Source: Acidimicrobiia bacterium | GTDB taxonomy: Bacteria; Actinomycetota; Acidimicrobiia; Acidimicrobiales; Iamiaceae | Assembly: GCA_019247975.1 (NCBI GenBank) | Contig: JAFBAD010000324.1 | Coordinates: forward strand, 1-5,085 | Length of the DNA: 5,085 nucleotides | Reading direction: 5' to 3' | Shown here: in pieces, positions 1 to 5,085 of the stretch | Layout of the letters: each line of letters opens with the position of its first letter | Numbering within the stretch: position 1 is the first letter of the stretch | Notes under the pieces: model-generated | The model's input: only the letters and a program-made list of their open reading frames with translations | What the model was told of the DNA's origin: nothing | The model's database searches: none | Made by a program: the position numbers and the translations under genes

Positions 1-320
1 GCGTCGAACCCGACGAGCTCGAGCGCGAACTGGCCGACGGCGCACTGGTCGTCGACATCCGGCCGGAGGCCGACCGGGCCGCGCACGGCGAGCTCCCGGG
101 CGCGGTCGTCGTCGAGCGGATCCACCTCGAGTGGCGGCTCGATCCGAGCAGCCCGCACCACCTGCCGGACGTCGACGCCGACCGTCGCGTGATCGTCGTG
201 TGCAACGAGGGCTACGCCTCGAGCCTCGCGGCGGCGACGGTACGCAGCCTGGGCGTGCCCCGGGCCACCGACCTGGCCGGCGGCTACATGGCCTGGTCGG
301 CGCTCCGCGCCAGCACCTGA
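1..320 (+). CDS. Rhodanese-like domain protein, 5'-truncated by the window edge
   Basis: The reading frame begins at base 3 and gives 105 codons plus a TGA at 318-320; the N-terminus lies outside the window. It matches a single rhodanese (sulfurtransferase) domain. Near the visible N-terminus is the beta-strand/Asp-Ile-Arg motif LVVDIRPEADR (visible residues 15-25), followed by ELPGAVVVER (30-39). The active-site loop is CNEGYASS with the presumed persulfide-carrying Cys at visible residue 67 (codon 201-203). The closing GGYMAW motif follows. The loop is not the classical CRxGxR/T, so sulfur donor and acceptor cannot be predicted. Probably only a short N-terminal piece is missing, because the family is about 110-130 residues. 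From memory, rhodaneses with this ER-x-x-LEWRLDP / CNEGYASS style often lie next to cysteine dioxygenase genes in actinobacteria; the upstream DNA needed to test this is not in the window. The protein is probably cytoplasmic. Its 3' end overlaps the convergent aminotransferase gene. Confidence 0.88.
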   Translation, partial: VEPDELERELADGALVVDIRPEADRAAHGELPGAVVVERIHLEWRLDPSSPHHLPDVDADRRVIVVCNEGYASSLAAATVRSLGVPRATDLAGGYMAWSALRAST

Positions 321-1480
321 CCGAGGCCGGCCAGCCGGTCGGCCGCCTCGGACAGCACCTCGGGCCGCTTGCAGAACGAGAACCGCACCAGGTGCCGGGC
401 CGCCTCGGCGTCCTCGTAGAAGGCGGAGCTCGGCACGCCCACCACGCCGCAGCGCTCGGGCAGGCGCCGGCAGAACGTGCCGCCGTCCTCGTCGGTCAAC
501 GTCCGGATGTCGACGGTCACGAAGTAGGTGCCGGCCGGACGGTGCACGGTGAAGCCGGCCGCCGCGAGCCCCTCGCACAGCAGATCGCGTCGCATCTGCA
601 GCCCCTCGCGCAGCTCCGCGAAGTAGGCGTCGGGCAATCCGAGGCCCACGGCGATCGCGGGCTGGAACGGCGCGCCGTTCACGTAGGTCATGAACTGCTT
701 GGCCGTGCGCACCGCGGCGACGAGGTCCGCCGGGCCGCACACCCAACCGATCTTCCAGCCGGTGAACGAGAACGTCTTGCCGGCCGACGAGATCGTGAGC
801 GTGCGCTCGGCCATGCCGGGCCGGGTGGCCAGAGGGACGTGGCGACCCTCGAACACCATGTGCTCGTAGACCTCGTCGGTGATCGCGACGAGGTCGTGGG
901 AGCGGCACACGTCCGCGACCGCGTCGAGCTCCGCGACGTCGAACACCTTGCCGGTCGGGTTGTGCGGCGAGTTGAGGAGGACGAGCCGGGTGCGCGGCCC
1001 GACGGTGGCGTCGAGCGCAGCGGTGTCGAACCGGTAGTCGGGCGCCTCGAGCCGCACCGCCCGCACGGTCGCGCCCGCCATCGCGGCGGCGGCGCGGTAG
1101 CTGTCGTAGGTCGGCTCGAACGTGAGCACCTCGTCGCCGGGCTCGCACAGCGCGATCAGCGCGGCGGTGATCGCCTCGGTCGCTCCCGCGGTGACGAGCA
1201 CCTCGGTGTCCGCAGCGAAGGTCAGGCCCCAGAAGCGGGCCTGGTGCGCGGCGATGGCCTCACGCAGCTCGGCGATGCCCGTGCCCGGCGGGTACTGGTT
1301 CTGACCGCTGCGGATCGCGGCGATCGCCGCGTCGGCCACCTCGGCGGGACCGTCGGTGTCGGGGAAGCCCTGGCCGAGGTTGATGGCTCCGGTCTGCACG
1401 GCCAGGAGCGACATCTCGGCGAAGATCGTCGTGCCCAACCCGTGCAGCCTCGACGCGAGGTACGGGTTCTCGTCGCTCAT
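284..1480 (-). CDS. PLP-dependent class I/II aminotransferase, DapC / kynurenine aminotransferase-like
   Basis: This is a complete 398-residue fold-type I aminotransferase, of normal length for the family. It transfers an amino group from an amino acid to a 2-oxo acid using pyridoxal phosphate in the cytoplasm. Visible landmarks in order: NLGQGFPDTDGP (34-45); NQYPPGTG (61-68); GATEAI in the cofactor phosphate-binding region (99-104); PTYDSY with the PLP-stacking Tyr125; SPHNPTGK with Asn174; ITDEVYE with Asp202, which pairs with the PLP nitrogen, and Tyr205; SSAGKTFSFTGWKIGW with Schiff-base Lys235; and VRFSF with substrate-carboxylate Arg366. The layout closely matches mycobacterial DapC (Rv0858c, N-succinyldiaminopimelate aminotransferase) and methionine/kynurenine aminotransferases. 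The substrate cannot be fixed from sequence, so no symbol is given. The ATG at 1480 is chosen because the N-terminus lines up with that family. There is no Shine-Dalgarno sequence, but a TACGCT hexamer lies 8 nt upstream. It follows the kinase stop by 25 nt and its tail overlaps the rhodanese gene by 37 bp. Confidence 0.95.
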   Translation of the reverse strand: MSDENPYLASRLHGLGTTIFAEMSLLAVQTGAINLGQGFPDTDGPAEVADAAIAAIRSGQNQYPPGTGIAELREAIAAHQARFWGLTFAADTEVLVTAGATEAITAALIALCEPGDEVLTFEPTYDSYRAAAAMAGATVRAVRLEAPDYRFDTAALDATVGPRTRLVLLNSPHNPTGKVFDVAELDAVADVCRSHDLVAITDEVYEHMVFEGRHVPLATRPGMAERTLTISSAGKTFSFTGWKIGWVCGPADLVAAVRTAKQFMTYVNGAPFQPAIAVGLGLPDAYFAELREGLQMRRDLLCEGLAAAGFTVHRPAGTYFVTVDIRTLTDEDGGTFCRRLPERCGVVGVPSSAFYEDAEAARHLVRFSFCKRPEVLSEAADRLAGLGQVLARSADQAM

Positions 1481-1488
1481 CGGGAGCG

Positions 1489-1494
1489 AGCGTA
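1489..1494 (-). promoter_or_regulatory. Candidate -10 hexamer (TACGCT) for leaderless transcription of the aminotransferase
   Basis: On the minus strand TACGCT is followed by 8 nt (CGCTCCCG) and then the ATG at 1480. It fits the actinobacterial -10 consensus TANNNT at a distance that places the transcript start at or 1-2 nt before the start codon. No Shine-Dalgarno sequence precedes the ATG, as expected for a leaderless mRNA. No -35 box is visible, which is common for such promoters. It would give the aminotransferase its own promoter inside the cluster. This rests on sequence only. Confidence 0.4.
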
Positions 1495-1505
1495 GGACCG
1501 GCCGC

Positions 1506-2408
1506 CTACCGCAGCCCCAGCTCGGCCAGCGCGCGGTCCAGGCGGCGCTCCGCGCTCGTGACGTCGTCGGCGATCTCCCATGACGAAGGGCCGTGCTCGA
1601 GGACCGAGCCGAGCTCCCAGAACCAGTCGTAGGCCTTGCCGGTCTGCGCCTCGTACGCGGCGAGGAACCGGTCGGCGGCGTCGAAGCCGGAGAGGTTGAT
1701 CAGGTTCCCGCGGCAGTGCGCGATGTCGCAGCTCCACGGTCCGCGGCACGCGTTCGCCCAGTCGACGATCCCGGTCGCACGGGATCGCGACCACAGGACG
1801 TTGCCGGGGTGGAAGTCGCGATGGGTCAGCGATGGCACGAACGGGGGCGGCTCCGCGTTCCACCGCTCGATCGCCACCTCCCACCAGTGGGGATGGCGGG
1901 CGAGGGCCGGGGGTGCGAGCGACCGGCCCTCGTACCAGCGGAACCAGTCGTGCCCGTCGGGCCCGGAACCAGCCGCGTGGACCTGCGCCGCCACTGCGGC
2001 GAGGTCGGCCACGTCGGGAGTGGCTCGCGCCCGGCCGGGCAGGAACGTCATGAGGAGGGTGGGCACGCCGTCGCCGACCTCGTGGCCGCCGACATCGGCA
2101 CCGACGATCTCGGGCACCGGCAGGTCGTGCGCAGCCGCGTAGCGCAGCGCATCGATCTCGCGACGCGGCGCATCGGGCTCCTCGGCGAGGAACCCCGGCC
2201 ACGCGTAGCGGCGCAGCACCAGGCGATCACCGCCCGCCAGCCAGAGCCCGTGCACCGCAGTGGAGGTCGCGCCGGGCAGCCGGCGGACCCGCTCGACCCG
2301 TGCGCCGGCGACCGACGCCACCCAGGACCGCACCGCATCGGGCACGGTCGTGCGCCGCAGCTCGCGCGGCAGCGTCGAAGCAGCCCGCTGGTTCGGGTGG
2401 CGGTCCAC
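1506..2408 (-). CDS. Aminoglycoside-phosphotransferase (APH) family kinase-like protein
   Basis: This is a 300-residue protein with the APH / choline-kinase type of protein-kinase-like fold. The ATP lobe includes LPGATSTAVHGL (44-55), LVLRRYAW (63-70) and the helix-C type Glu84 in RREIDAL. A hinge-like segment, TLLMTFLPGRA, lies at 117-127. The catalytic loop is THRDFHPGNVLW with catalytic base Asp198 and metal-binding Asn203. The DFG-equivalent is GIVDWANA with Asp216. The usual ATP-binding Lys position appears to be Arg66, as in many actinobacterial relatives. The substrate is unknown; family members phosphorylate hydroxyls of antibiotics, choline, sugars or hydroxyacyl groups, and nothing here points to drug resistance. 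The frame stays open upstream to 2621, but a GTG at 2408, 2 nt after the hotdog gene's stop, is the best start because it suits the family's N-terminus and gives tight coupling. A GTG at codon 22 is an alternative. It is probably cytoplasmic and co-transcribed with the hotdog gene. Confidence 0.88.
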   Translation of the reverse strand: MDRHPNQRAASTLPRELRRTTVPDAVRSWVASVAGARVERVRRLPGATSTAVHGLWLAGGDRLVLRRYAWPGFLAEEPDAPRREIDALRYAAAHDLPVPEIVGADVGGHEVGDGVPTLLMTFLPGRARATPDVADLAAVAAQVHAAGSGPDGHDWFRWYEGRSLAPPALARHPHWWEVAIERWNAEPPPFVPSLTHRDFHPGNVLWSRSRATGIVDWANACRGPWSCDIAHCRGNLINLSGFDAADRFLAAYEAQTGKAYDWFWELGSVLEHGPSSWEIADDVTSAERRLDRALAELGLR

Positions 2409-2410
2409 GG

Positions 2411-3199
2411 TCAGCCCGCCTCGGCGACCTGCCGCGGTCGGTAGATCGCGGTGTGCCAGGTCGTCATCACCGTGCGCTCGTCGGCGAGGTGCTGGACCGC
2501 GAGCGTCACAAAGCGGTGACCCTTCTTCTCGAACAGCCGCTCGACCCGCGCTCGGGCCGACACCACCGCGCCGTCGGTCACGAGCCCGTGGTGCACGACC
2601 TCGGACTCGACGTGGATCCACGGCCCGAGCTCGACGTTGGCCGACAACACGTAGTTGGCGTCACGCAGCAGCCACGCCGGGTGGGCGATGCCCTCGACGC
2701 GGAAGAGCGCGAGGTCCTCACGCACGTCGTCGAGGTAGGCCTGCGCGACGTCCGCGTCGAAGCGGTGCGGCTCCAGCGCGAAGAGCGTGCCGACCGCCAG
2801 CGTCTCGGGCGAGGCGGGCGGGCGGTCCTCGCGAGCCACGGAGGCGACGAGCGGGAAGTCGTAGATCGAGCCCCGGGTCGCCTGCCGCGCCGGGGTCGCG
2901 ACCGCGCACCGCTGACCCGCGGGGTCCCGGAGCTCGAGATCACCGGTCGGCGCCCACACGACCTGCACCGCGTCGCCGTCGTAGACCGGCTGCTCGAAGC
3001 GGGCGACGAGGGAACCACCGGTCAGCCACTCGCGGCCCCACCTCGCGGCGGGCAGGTGGACCAGGTAGGCGTAGACGTCGACGCCCGGCACGAGGCCGCC
3101 CCGGAAGCCGAACCGTCGGGCCGTCGCGTCGTCGTGGATGCGGTTCGACGAGGCGGTGTCGGTGTTGTGGGCGGAGACCGTGTGCTCGACCTCGTGCAT
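2411..3199 (-). CDS. MaoC-like double-hotdog protein (putative acyl hydratase/dehydratase or thioesterase-type)
   Basis: The predicted protein has 262 residues. The N-terminal half carries a MaoC/R-hydratase-like signature: SSNRIHDDATARR (17-29) with His22 and Asp23/24 in the place of the catalytic Asp/His region, then GFRGGLVPGVDVYAYL (31-46). SLVARFEQPVYDGDAV (63-78) resembles the conserved hotdog strand segment. The C-terminal half looks like a second, degenerate hotdog: AHPAWLL, ANYVLSANV, LGPWIHVES, and a final HTAIYRPR. The expected role is hydration, dehydration or thioester handling of an acyl-CoA-like substrate in the cytoplasm, but the exact reaction is unproven. The frame is open up to a GTG at 3256. 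The ATG at 3199 is preferred because relatives begin about this far before the NRIHDD motif and because a TACATT -10 hexamer sits 8 nt upstream. It is the first gene of the minus-strand cluster, and its TGA (2411-2413) lies 2 nt before the kinase GTG. Confidence 0.82.
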   Translation of the reverse strand: MHEVEHTVSAHNTDTASSNRIHDDATARRFGFRGGLVPGVDVYAYLVHLPAARWGREWLTGGSLVARFEQPVYDGDAVQVVWAPTGDLELRDPAGQRCAVATPARQATRGSIYDFPLVASVAREDRPPASPETLAVGTLFALEPHRFDADVAQAYLDDVREDLALFRVEGIAHPAWLLRDANYVLSANVELGPWIHVESEVVHHGLVTDGAVVSARARVERLFEKKGHRFVTLAVQHLADERTVMTTWHTAIYRPRQVAEAG

Positions 3200-3207
3200 C
3201 GCGGCGG

Positions 3208-3213
3208 AATGTA
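3208..3213 (-). promoter_or_regulatory. Candidate -10 hexamer (TACATT) for leaderless transcription of the hotdog-kinase cluster
   Basis: On the minus strand TACATT is followed by 8 nt (CCGCCGCG) and the ATG at 3199. It matches TANNNT and four of six TATAAT positions. The interval lacks any Shine-Dalgarno sequence, so the mRNA would start at or almost at the ATG. The arrangement is the same as that before the aminotransferase (TACGCT, 8 nt, ATG). No -35 box is visible at 17 bp spacing, where the bases read CGGGAT. Confidence 0.45.
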
Positions 3214-3221
3214 GGTCGAAC

Positions 3222-3234
3222 GGATCAAAGATCC
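3222..3234. repeat. Perfect 13-bp inverted repeat GGATC-AAA-GATCC, possible operator
   Basis: Two 5-bp arms, GGATC (3222-3226) and GATCC (3230-3234), are perfect reverse complements around AAA. Relative to a transcript starting near 3199 on the minus strand, the dyad would lie at about -23 to -35, where a repressor could block RNA polymerase. No run of T follows on either strand, so it is not an intrinsic terminator. A small dyad like this can arise by chance, and no regulator gene is in the window. Confidence 0.3.
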
Positions 3235-3288
3235 CGACCTCTTGCCTTCCCACCACGCACAGTGCGATCCTTTACCACCCAACGAGGT

Positions 3289-3302
3289 GAGGGGCTGGGG
3301 AG
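3289..3302 (+). promoter_or_regulatory. Purine-rich Shine-Dalgarno region of the secreted glycosidase gene
   Basis: The stretch GAGGGGCTGGGGAG ends 3 nt before the ATG at 3306. Its two G-rich blocks, GAGGGG (11 nt from the ATG) and GGGGAG (3 nt), lie on either side of the ideal spacing. An in-frame TGA at 3288-3290 lies just upstream and no other start codon intervenes, so the ATG at 3306 is the earliest possible start in this frame. This gene therefore appears to use a leader with a ribosome-binding site, unlike the minus-strand genes. Confidence 0.5.
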
Positions 3303-3305
3303 CTG

Positions 3306-4889
3306 ATGGGGAACGCAGGCAGGGCCGTTCGGACGCGTCATCGGCGCGCCTCGGTCCGGGTGCTCGTCGCGCTGGCCATGATCGCCGTCGCCGTGGCGGG
3401 CGGGATCGTCGGCACCGGCCAGCACGCCGACGACGCAGCCGCCGCTGCGTCCAACTGCGCGGTCACCGCGACGCTGGTGAACCCTTGCCGGCCGTGGCTC
3501 GGCGCGGTCGCCGACAACTACCCGGGCTACTCGACGTGGAAGGACCAGATCCTCGGCCACGAGGACCGCACCGGGAAGCAGGTCGACGTCGTCCACGGCT
3601 ACCACCCGGCGGGCAGCGTCACGCTGCTGTCGGACGAGCGCTACTTCGTCGATCGCGGATCGATCCTCTACCTGAACTGGCGTCCCGCGAACGTGTGGAA
3701 GGACGCGACCGGCACGAAGCCGGCGGTCACCGCGCAGATCGACAAGATGGCGCAGCAGCTCGCCAGCGTCGCACCGCGCAAGGTGATGCTGTCGCTCTTC
3801 GCCGAGCCCGAGCGATACGTCACGCCGGGCACCTCGACGTGCTCCGGGTTGCTCGCGAGCGCCAACGCCGGGTCACCGCAGGACTACAAGGACATGTGGG
3901 CCTACGTCCAGGGGCGGTTCGCCGCAGCCGGCGTCAGCAACGTCGTCTGGGTGATGAACTACCTCGGCTACTTCGGATGGGACTGCCTGTTCCCCGAGCT
4001 GTGGCCGGGCAACGACCGCGTCGACTGGATCACGTGGGATCCGTACGTCGGACCGCGTGAGCGGTGGAACGACATCGCCGGCTACTTCTACAACGCGCTG
4101 CAGACCAAAGCAGACGCGACGCACGACTACACGTCGAAGCCCTGGGGCATCGCCGAGTTCGGCTACTGGTACGGCACCAACCAGACCGAGGCGTACCGCA
4201 TGTACGACGACGCCCGGGCGTGGCTCGACTCGGGGAACTACCCGCGGGTCAAGCTCTACGAGCCGTTCGACATGATCTCCGTCGGTCGCGACACCCGCAC
4301 GAGCTACACGAGCGCGGGCGTGTACGACCCGATCGAGCAGCAGCGGTACAACGCGTTCGCCAACGATCCGCTCTTCGACGACCTGGCTCCGGTGGACGCA
4401 CCGACCGATCACCTGAGCGGCTGCGACCCGTCGCTCGAGAGCGGCATCTCGTGCTTCGGTGGCATCTACTCGGGCACGCAGGCTCCGACCCTGCAGACCA
4501 CCGACGGCCACAGCGGGACGAACAGCGTCGAGGTGCGCAACACCACCGCGCTGGCCGGCACGTTCGGGCTCAACCTCAAGCCGGCGCCGGTGTCGGCCAC
4601 CGAGGTCGGCCGGACCTACACCGGTTCGGCGTGGGTGAAGGCCAGCCGCATCGGCCTGCCGGTCACCCTGATCCTGCGCGAGCGGCGGGCCAACGGGACC
4701 GCACCCACCAACGGCTACACGTCGGTCACGTGGATCTCCACCGACACCCAGTGGCACCAGATCACCGCGGCGTACGTAGGCAAGGAAGCGGGCAACGGCC
4801 TCACGTTCTCGGTCTACGGCGCGCCGATGCTCGCCGGCGACTGGTTCCGAGCCGACGACTTCTCCCTGTCGAGCCTCCCCGCAGGCTGA
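3306..4889 (+). CDS. Secreted GH26-like (clan GH-A) glycoside hydrolase with C-terminal carbohydrate-binding-like domain
   Basis: This is a 527-residue exported protein. Residues 1-18 are basic (RHRR), residues 19-38 are a hydrophobic core, and an Ala-rich stretch near 44-49 is a likely signal-peptidase site; the Arg pair is a weak Tat match at best. The barrel spans about 60-360. Features resembling GH26 include RPWLGAVADNYPGY (62-75), ILYLNWRPANVW (120-131), DYKDMWAYVQGRFAAAGVSN (193-212), WPGNDRVDWITWDPYVG (233-249) and PWGIAEFGYWYG (279-290). Glu284 in IAEFG is the likely nucleophile. Glu167 in SLFAEPE is the candidate acid/base, but the usual GH26 His-Glu-x-Asn-Gly context is absent. Substrate is unknown; beta-mannan or another beta-glycan is a family-based guess. 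After a linker (about 361-372), residues 373-523 form a jelly-roll domain like CBM4/9/22 modules, with SAWVKAS (441-447), TQWHQITAAY (481-490) and the closing WFRADDFSL (513-521). Paired cysteines (51/61, 373/383) suggest disulfides. It is transcribed divergently from the hotdog cluster. Confidence 0.78.
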   Translation: MGNAGRAVRTRHRRASVRVLVALAMIAVAVAGGIVGTGQHADDAAAAASNCAVTATLVNPCRPWLGAVADNYPGYSTWKDQILGHEDRTGKQVDVVHGYHPAGSVTLLSDERYFVDRGSILYLNWRPANVWKDATGTKPAVTAQIDKMAQQLASVAPRKVMLSLFAEPERYVTPGTSTCSGLLASANAGSPQDYKDMWAYVQGRFAAAGVSNVVWVMNYLGYFGWDCLFPELWPGNDRVDWITWDPYVGPRERWNDIAGYFYNALQTKADATHDYTSKPWGIAEFGYWYGTNQTEAYRMYDDARAWLDSGNYPRVKLYEPFDMISVGRDTRTSYTSAGVYDPIEQQRYNAFANDPLFDDLAPVDAPTDHLSGCDPSLESGISCFGGIYSGTQAPTLQTTDGHSGTNSVEVRNTTALAGTFGLNLKPAPVSATEVGRTYTGSAWVKASRIGLPVTLILRERRANGTAPTNGYTSVTWISTDTQWHQITAAYVGKEAGNGLTFSVYGAPMLAGDWFRADDFSLSSLPAG

Positions 4890-4910
4890 CCTCGCACCGC
4901 CCCGGCCGCC

Positions 4911-5085
4911 GTGGACGCCGAGTTCATCGCGCTCGCGGCGCGCCCCGGTAGGCCGCTGACCGCCGAGCAGCAGGCGCTCGTCGCGAGCCCCAGCCCGGCG
5001 CCGCTCCCCTTCGAGCCGACCGACCACCTGGGCTGGCGCAGCCCCGACGGATCGGTCGCCTTCGGCGCGTGGCAGCGGATCCACC
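4911..5085 (+). CDS. Start of an unidentified gene, 3'-truncated by the window edge
   Basis: From a GTG at 4911 the frame is open for 58 codons to the window end. Codon third positions are almost all G or C, as in the proven genes here, which supports real coding. The protein begins VDAEFIALAARPGRPLTAEQ and then has a Pro-rich stretch (residues 27-36). It continues with the segment HLGWRSPDGSVAFGAWQ (39-55). The W-x-S-x-DG-x-V-x-F-x-AW pattern loosely recalls the N-terminal half of asparagine-synthase-like proteins, but this is too short to assign. The start lies only 21 nt after the glycosidase stop and in the same reading frame. There is no other start codon between them and no clear Shine-Dalgarno sequence, so the exact start is uncertain. 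It is probably co-transcribed with the glycosidase. Confidence 0.55.
   Translation, partial: MDAEFIALAARPGRPLTAEQQALVASPSPAPLPFEPTDHLGWRSPDGSVAFGAWQRIH

Larger units (their letters stand above)
3200..3305. other. Divergent intergenic region between the hotdog gene and the secreted glycosidase gene
   Basis: These 106 bp separate two divergent genes and are visibly more AT-rich than the flanking coding DNA. They contain, left to right, the leaderless -10 candidate for the minus-strand cluster, a 13-bp perfect inverted repeat, and a purine-rich ribosome-binding stretch before the glycosidase ATG. No convincing -35/-10 pair for the plus-strand gene was found; TTGCCT (3242-3247) with GATCCT (3266-3271), 18 bp apart, is the nearest and is weak. 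Confidence 0.7.

Noticed and set aside
131..1495. 454-codon open frame on the plus strand, antisense to the aminotransferase
   Set aside because: It is rich in Arg, Gly and His with no recognisable domain, and it overlaps a clearly conserved aminotransferase and the rhodanese end. Long antisense open frames are expected in GC-rich DNA.
2409..2621. Extension of the kinase frame upstream to 2621
   Set aside because: It would overlap the hotdog gene by over 200 bp with Arg-rich, unconserved sequence. The family N-terminus fits the GTG at 2408.
3223..3228. TTGATC (minus strand) as a -35 box for the hotdog promoter
   Set aside because: It lies only 9 bp from the TACATT -10 candidate, far short of the needed 16-19 bp.
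3200..3256. Upstream GTG start at 3256, adding 19 residues to the hotdog protein
   Set aside because: It would place the -10 candidate and part of the dyad inside the coding region. The added residues do not resemble the N-terminus of the family, and the ATG at 3199 fits better. It cannot be fully excluded.
2260..3306. 348- and 304-codon plus-strand open frames opposite the hotdog and kinase genes
   Set aside because: The translations are low-complexity Arg/Pro/Gly-rich, typical shadow frames, while the minus strand carries MaoC-like and APH signatures.
4890..4910. Terminator between the glycosidase and the following frame
   Set aside because: The 21-nt gap is GC-rich but contains no stem-loop followed by a T-run.
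3873..5084. 403-codon open frame on the minus strand, opposite the glycosidase
   Set aside because: The composition is dominated by Arg, Val and Gly with no motif. The opposite strand encodes a protein with signal peptide, barrel and jelly-roll features.

Overview
This is a GC-rich window with codons ending almost always in G or C. Its genes are of types common in high-GC Actinomycetota: a single-domain rhodanese, a DapC-like aminotransferase, an aminoglycoside-phosphotransferase-fold kinase and a MaoC-like hotdog protein. Two genes show signs of leaderless transcription. An actinobacterium is well supported. Anything narrower, such as Acidimicrobiia, is only an impression. I see no rRNA, tRNA, CRISPR array, insertion sequence or other mobile element.

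Layout. Positions 1-320 (+) hold the C-terminal part of a rhodanese-like protein. It runs tail-to-tail into, and overlaps by 37 bp, a three-gene cluster on the minus strand. In transcription order that cluster is a double-hotdog MaoC-like protein (3199-2411), an APH-family phosphotransferase (2408-1506; 2 nt after the previous stop) and a class I/II PLP aminotransferase (1480-284; 25 nt after the previous stop). A 106-bp divergent intergenic region (3200-3305) holds a likely leaderless -10 element for the cluster and a perfect 13-bp inverted repeat. A purine-rich Shine-Dalgarno region for the plus-strand gene lies at its right end. That gene (3306-4889) encodes a secreted protein with a GH26-like (clan GH-A) barrel and a C-terminal jelly-roll, probably carbohydrate-binding, domain. 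A further reading frame begins at about 4911 and leaves the window.

How the genes may work together. The hotdog and kinase genes are almost certainly co-transcribed and probably translationally coupled. The aminotransferase may be read through from them, and it also seems to have its own leaderless promoter. The secreted glycosidase is a separate, divergently transcribed unit acting outside the cell. The region looks mainly like ordinary chromosomal metabolism. The points most worth a second look are the atypical acid/base motif of the glycosidase, the matching TANNNT-N8-ATG leaderless signals, the 13-bp dyad, and the hydratase-like/kinase-like gene pair.
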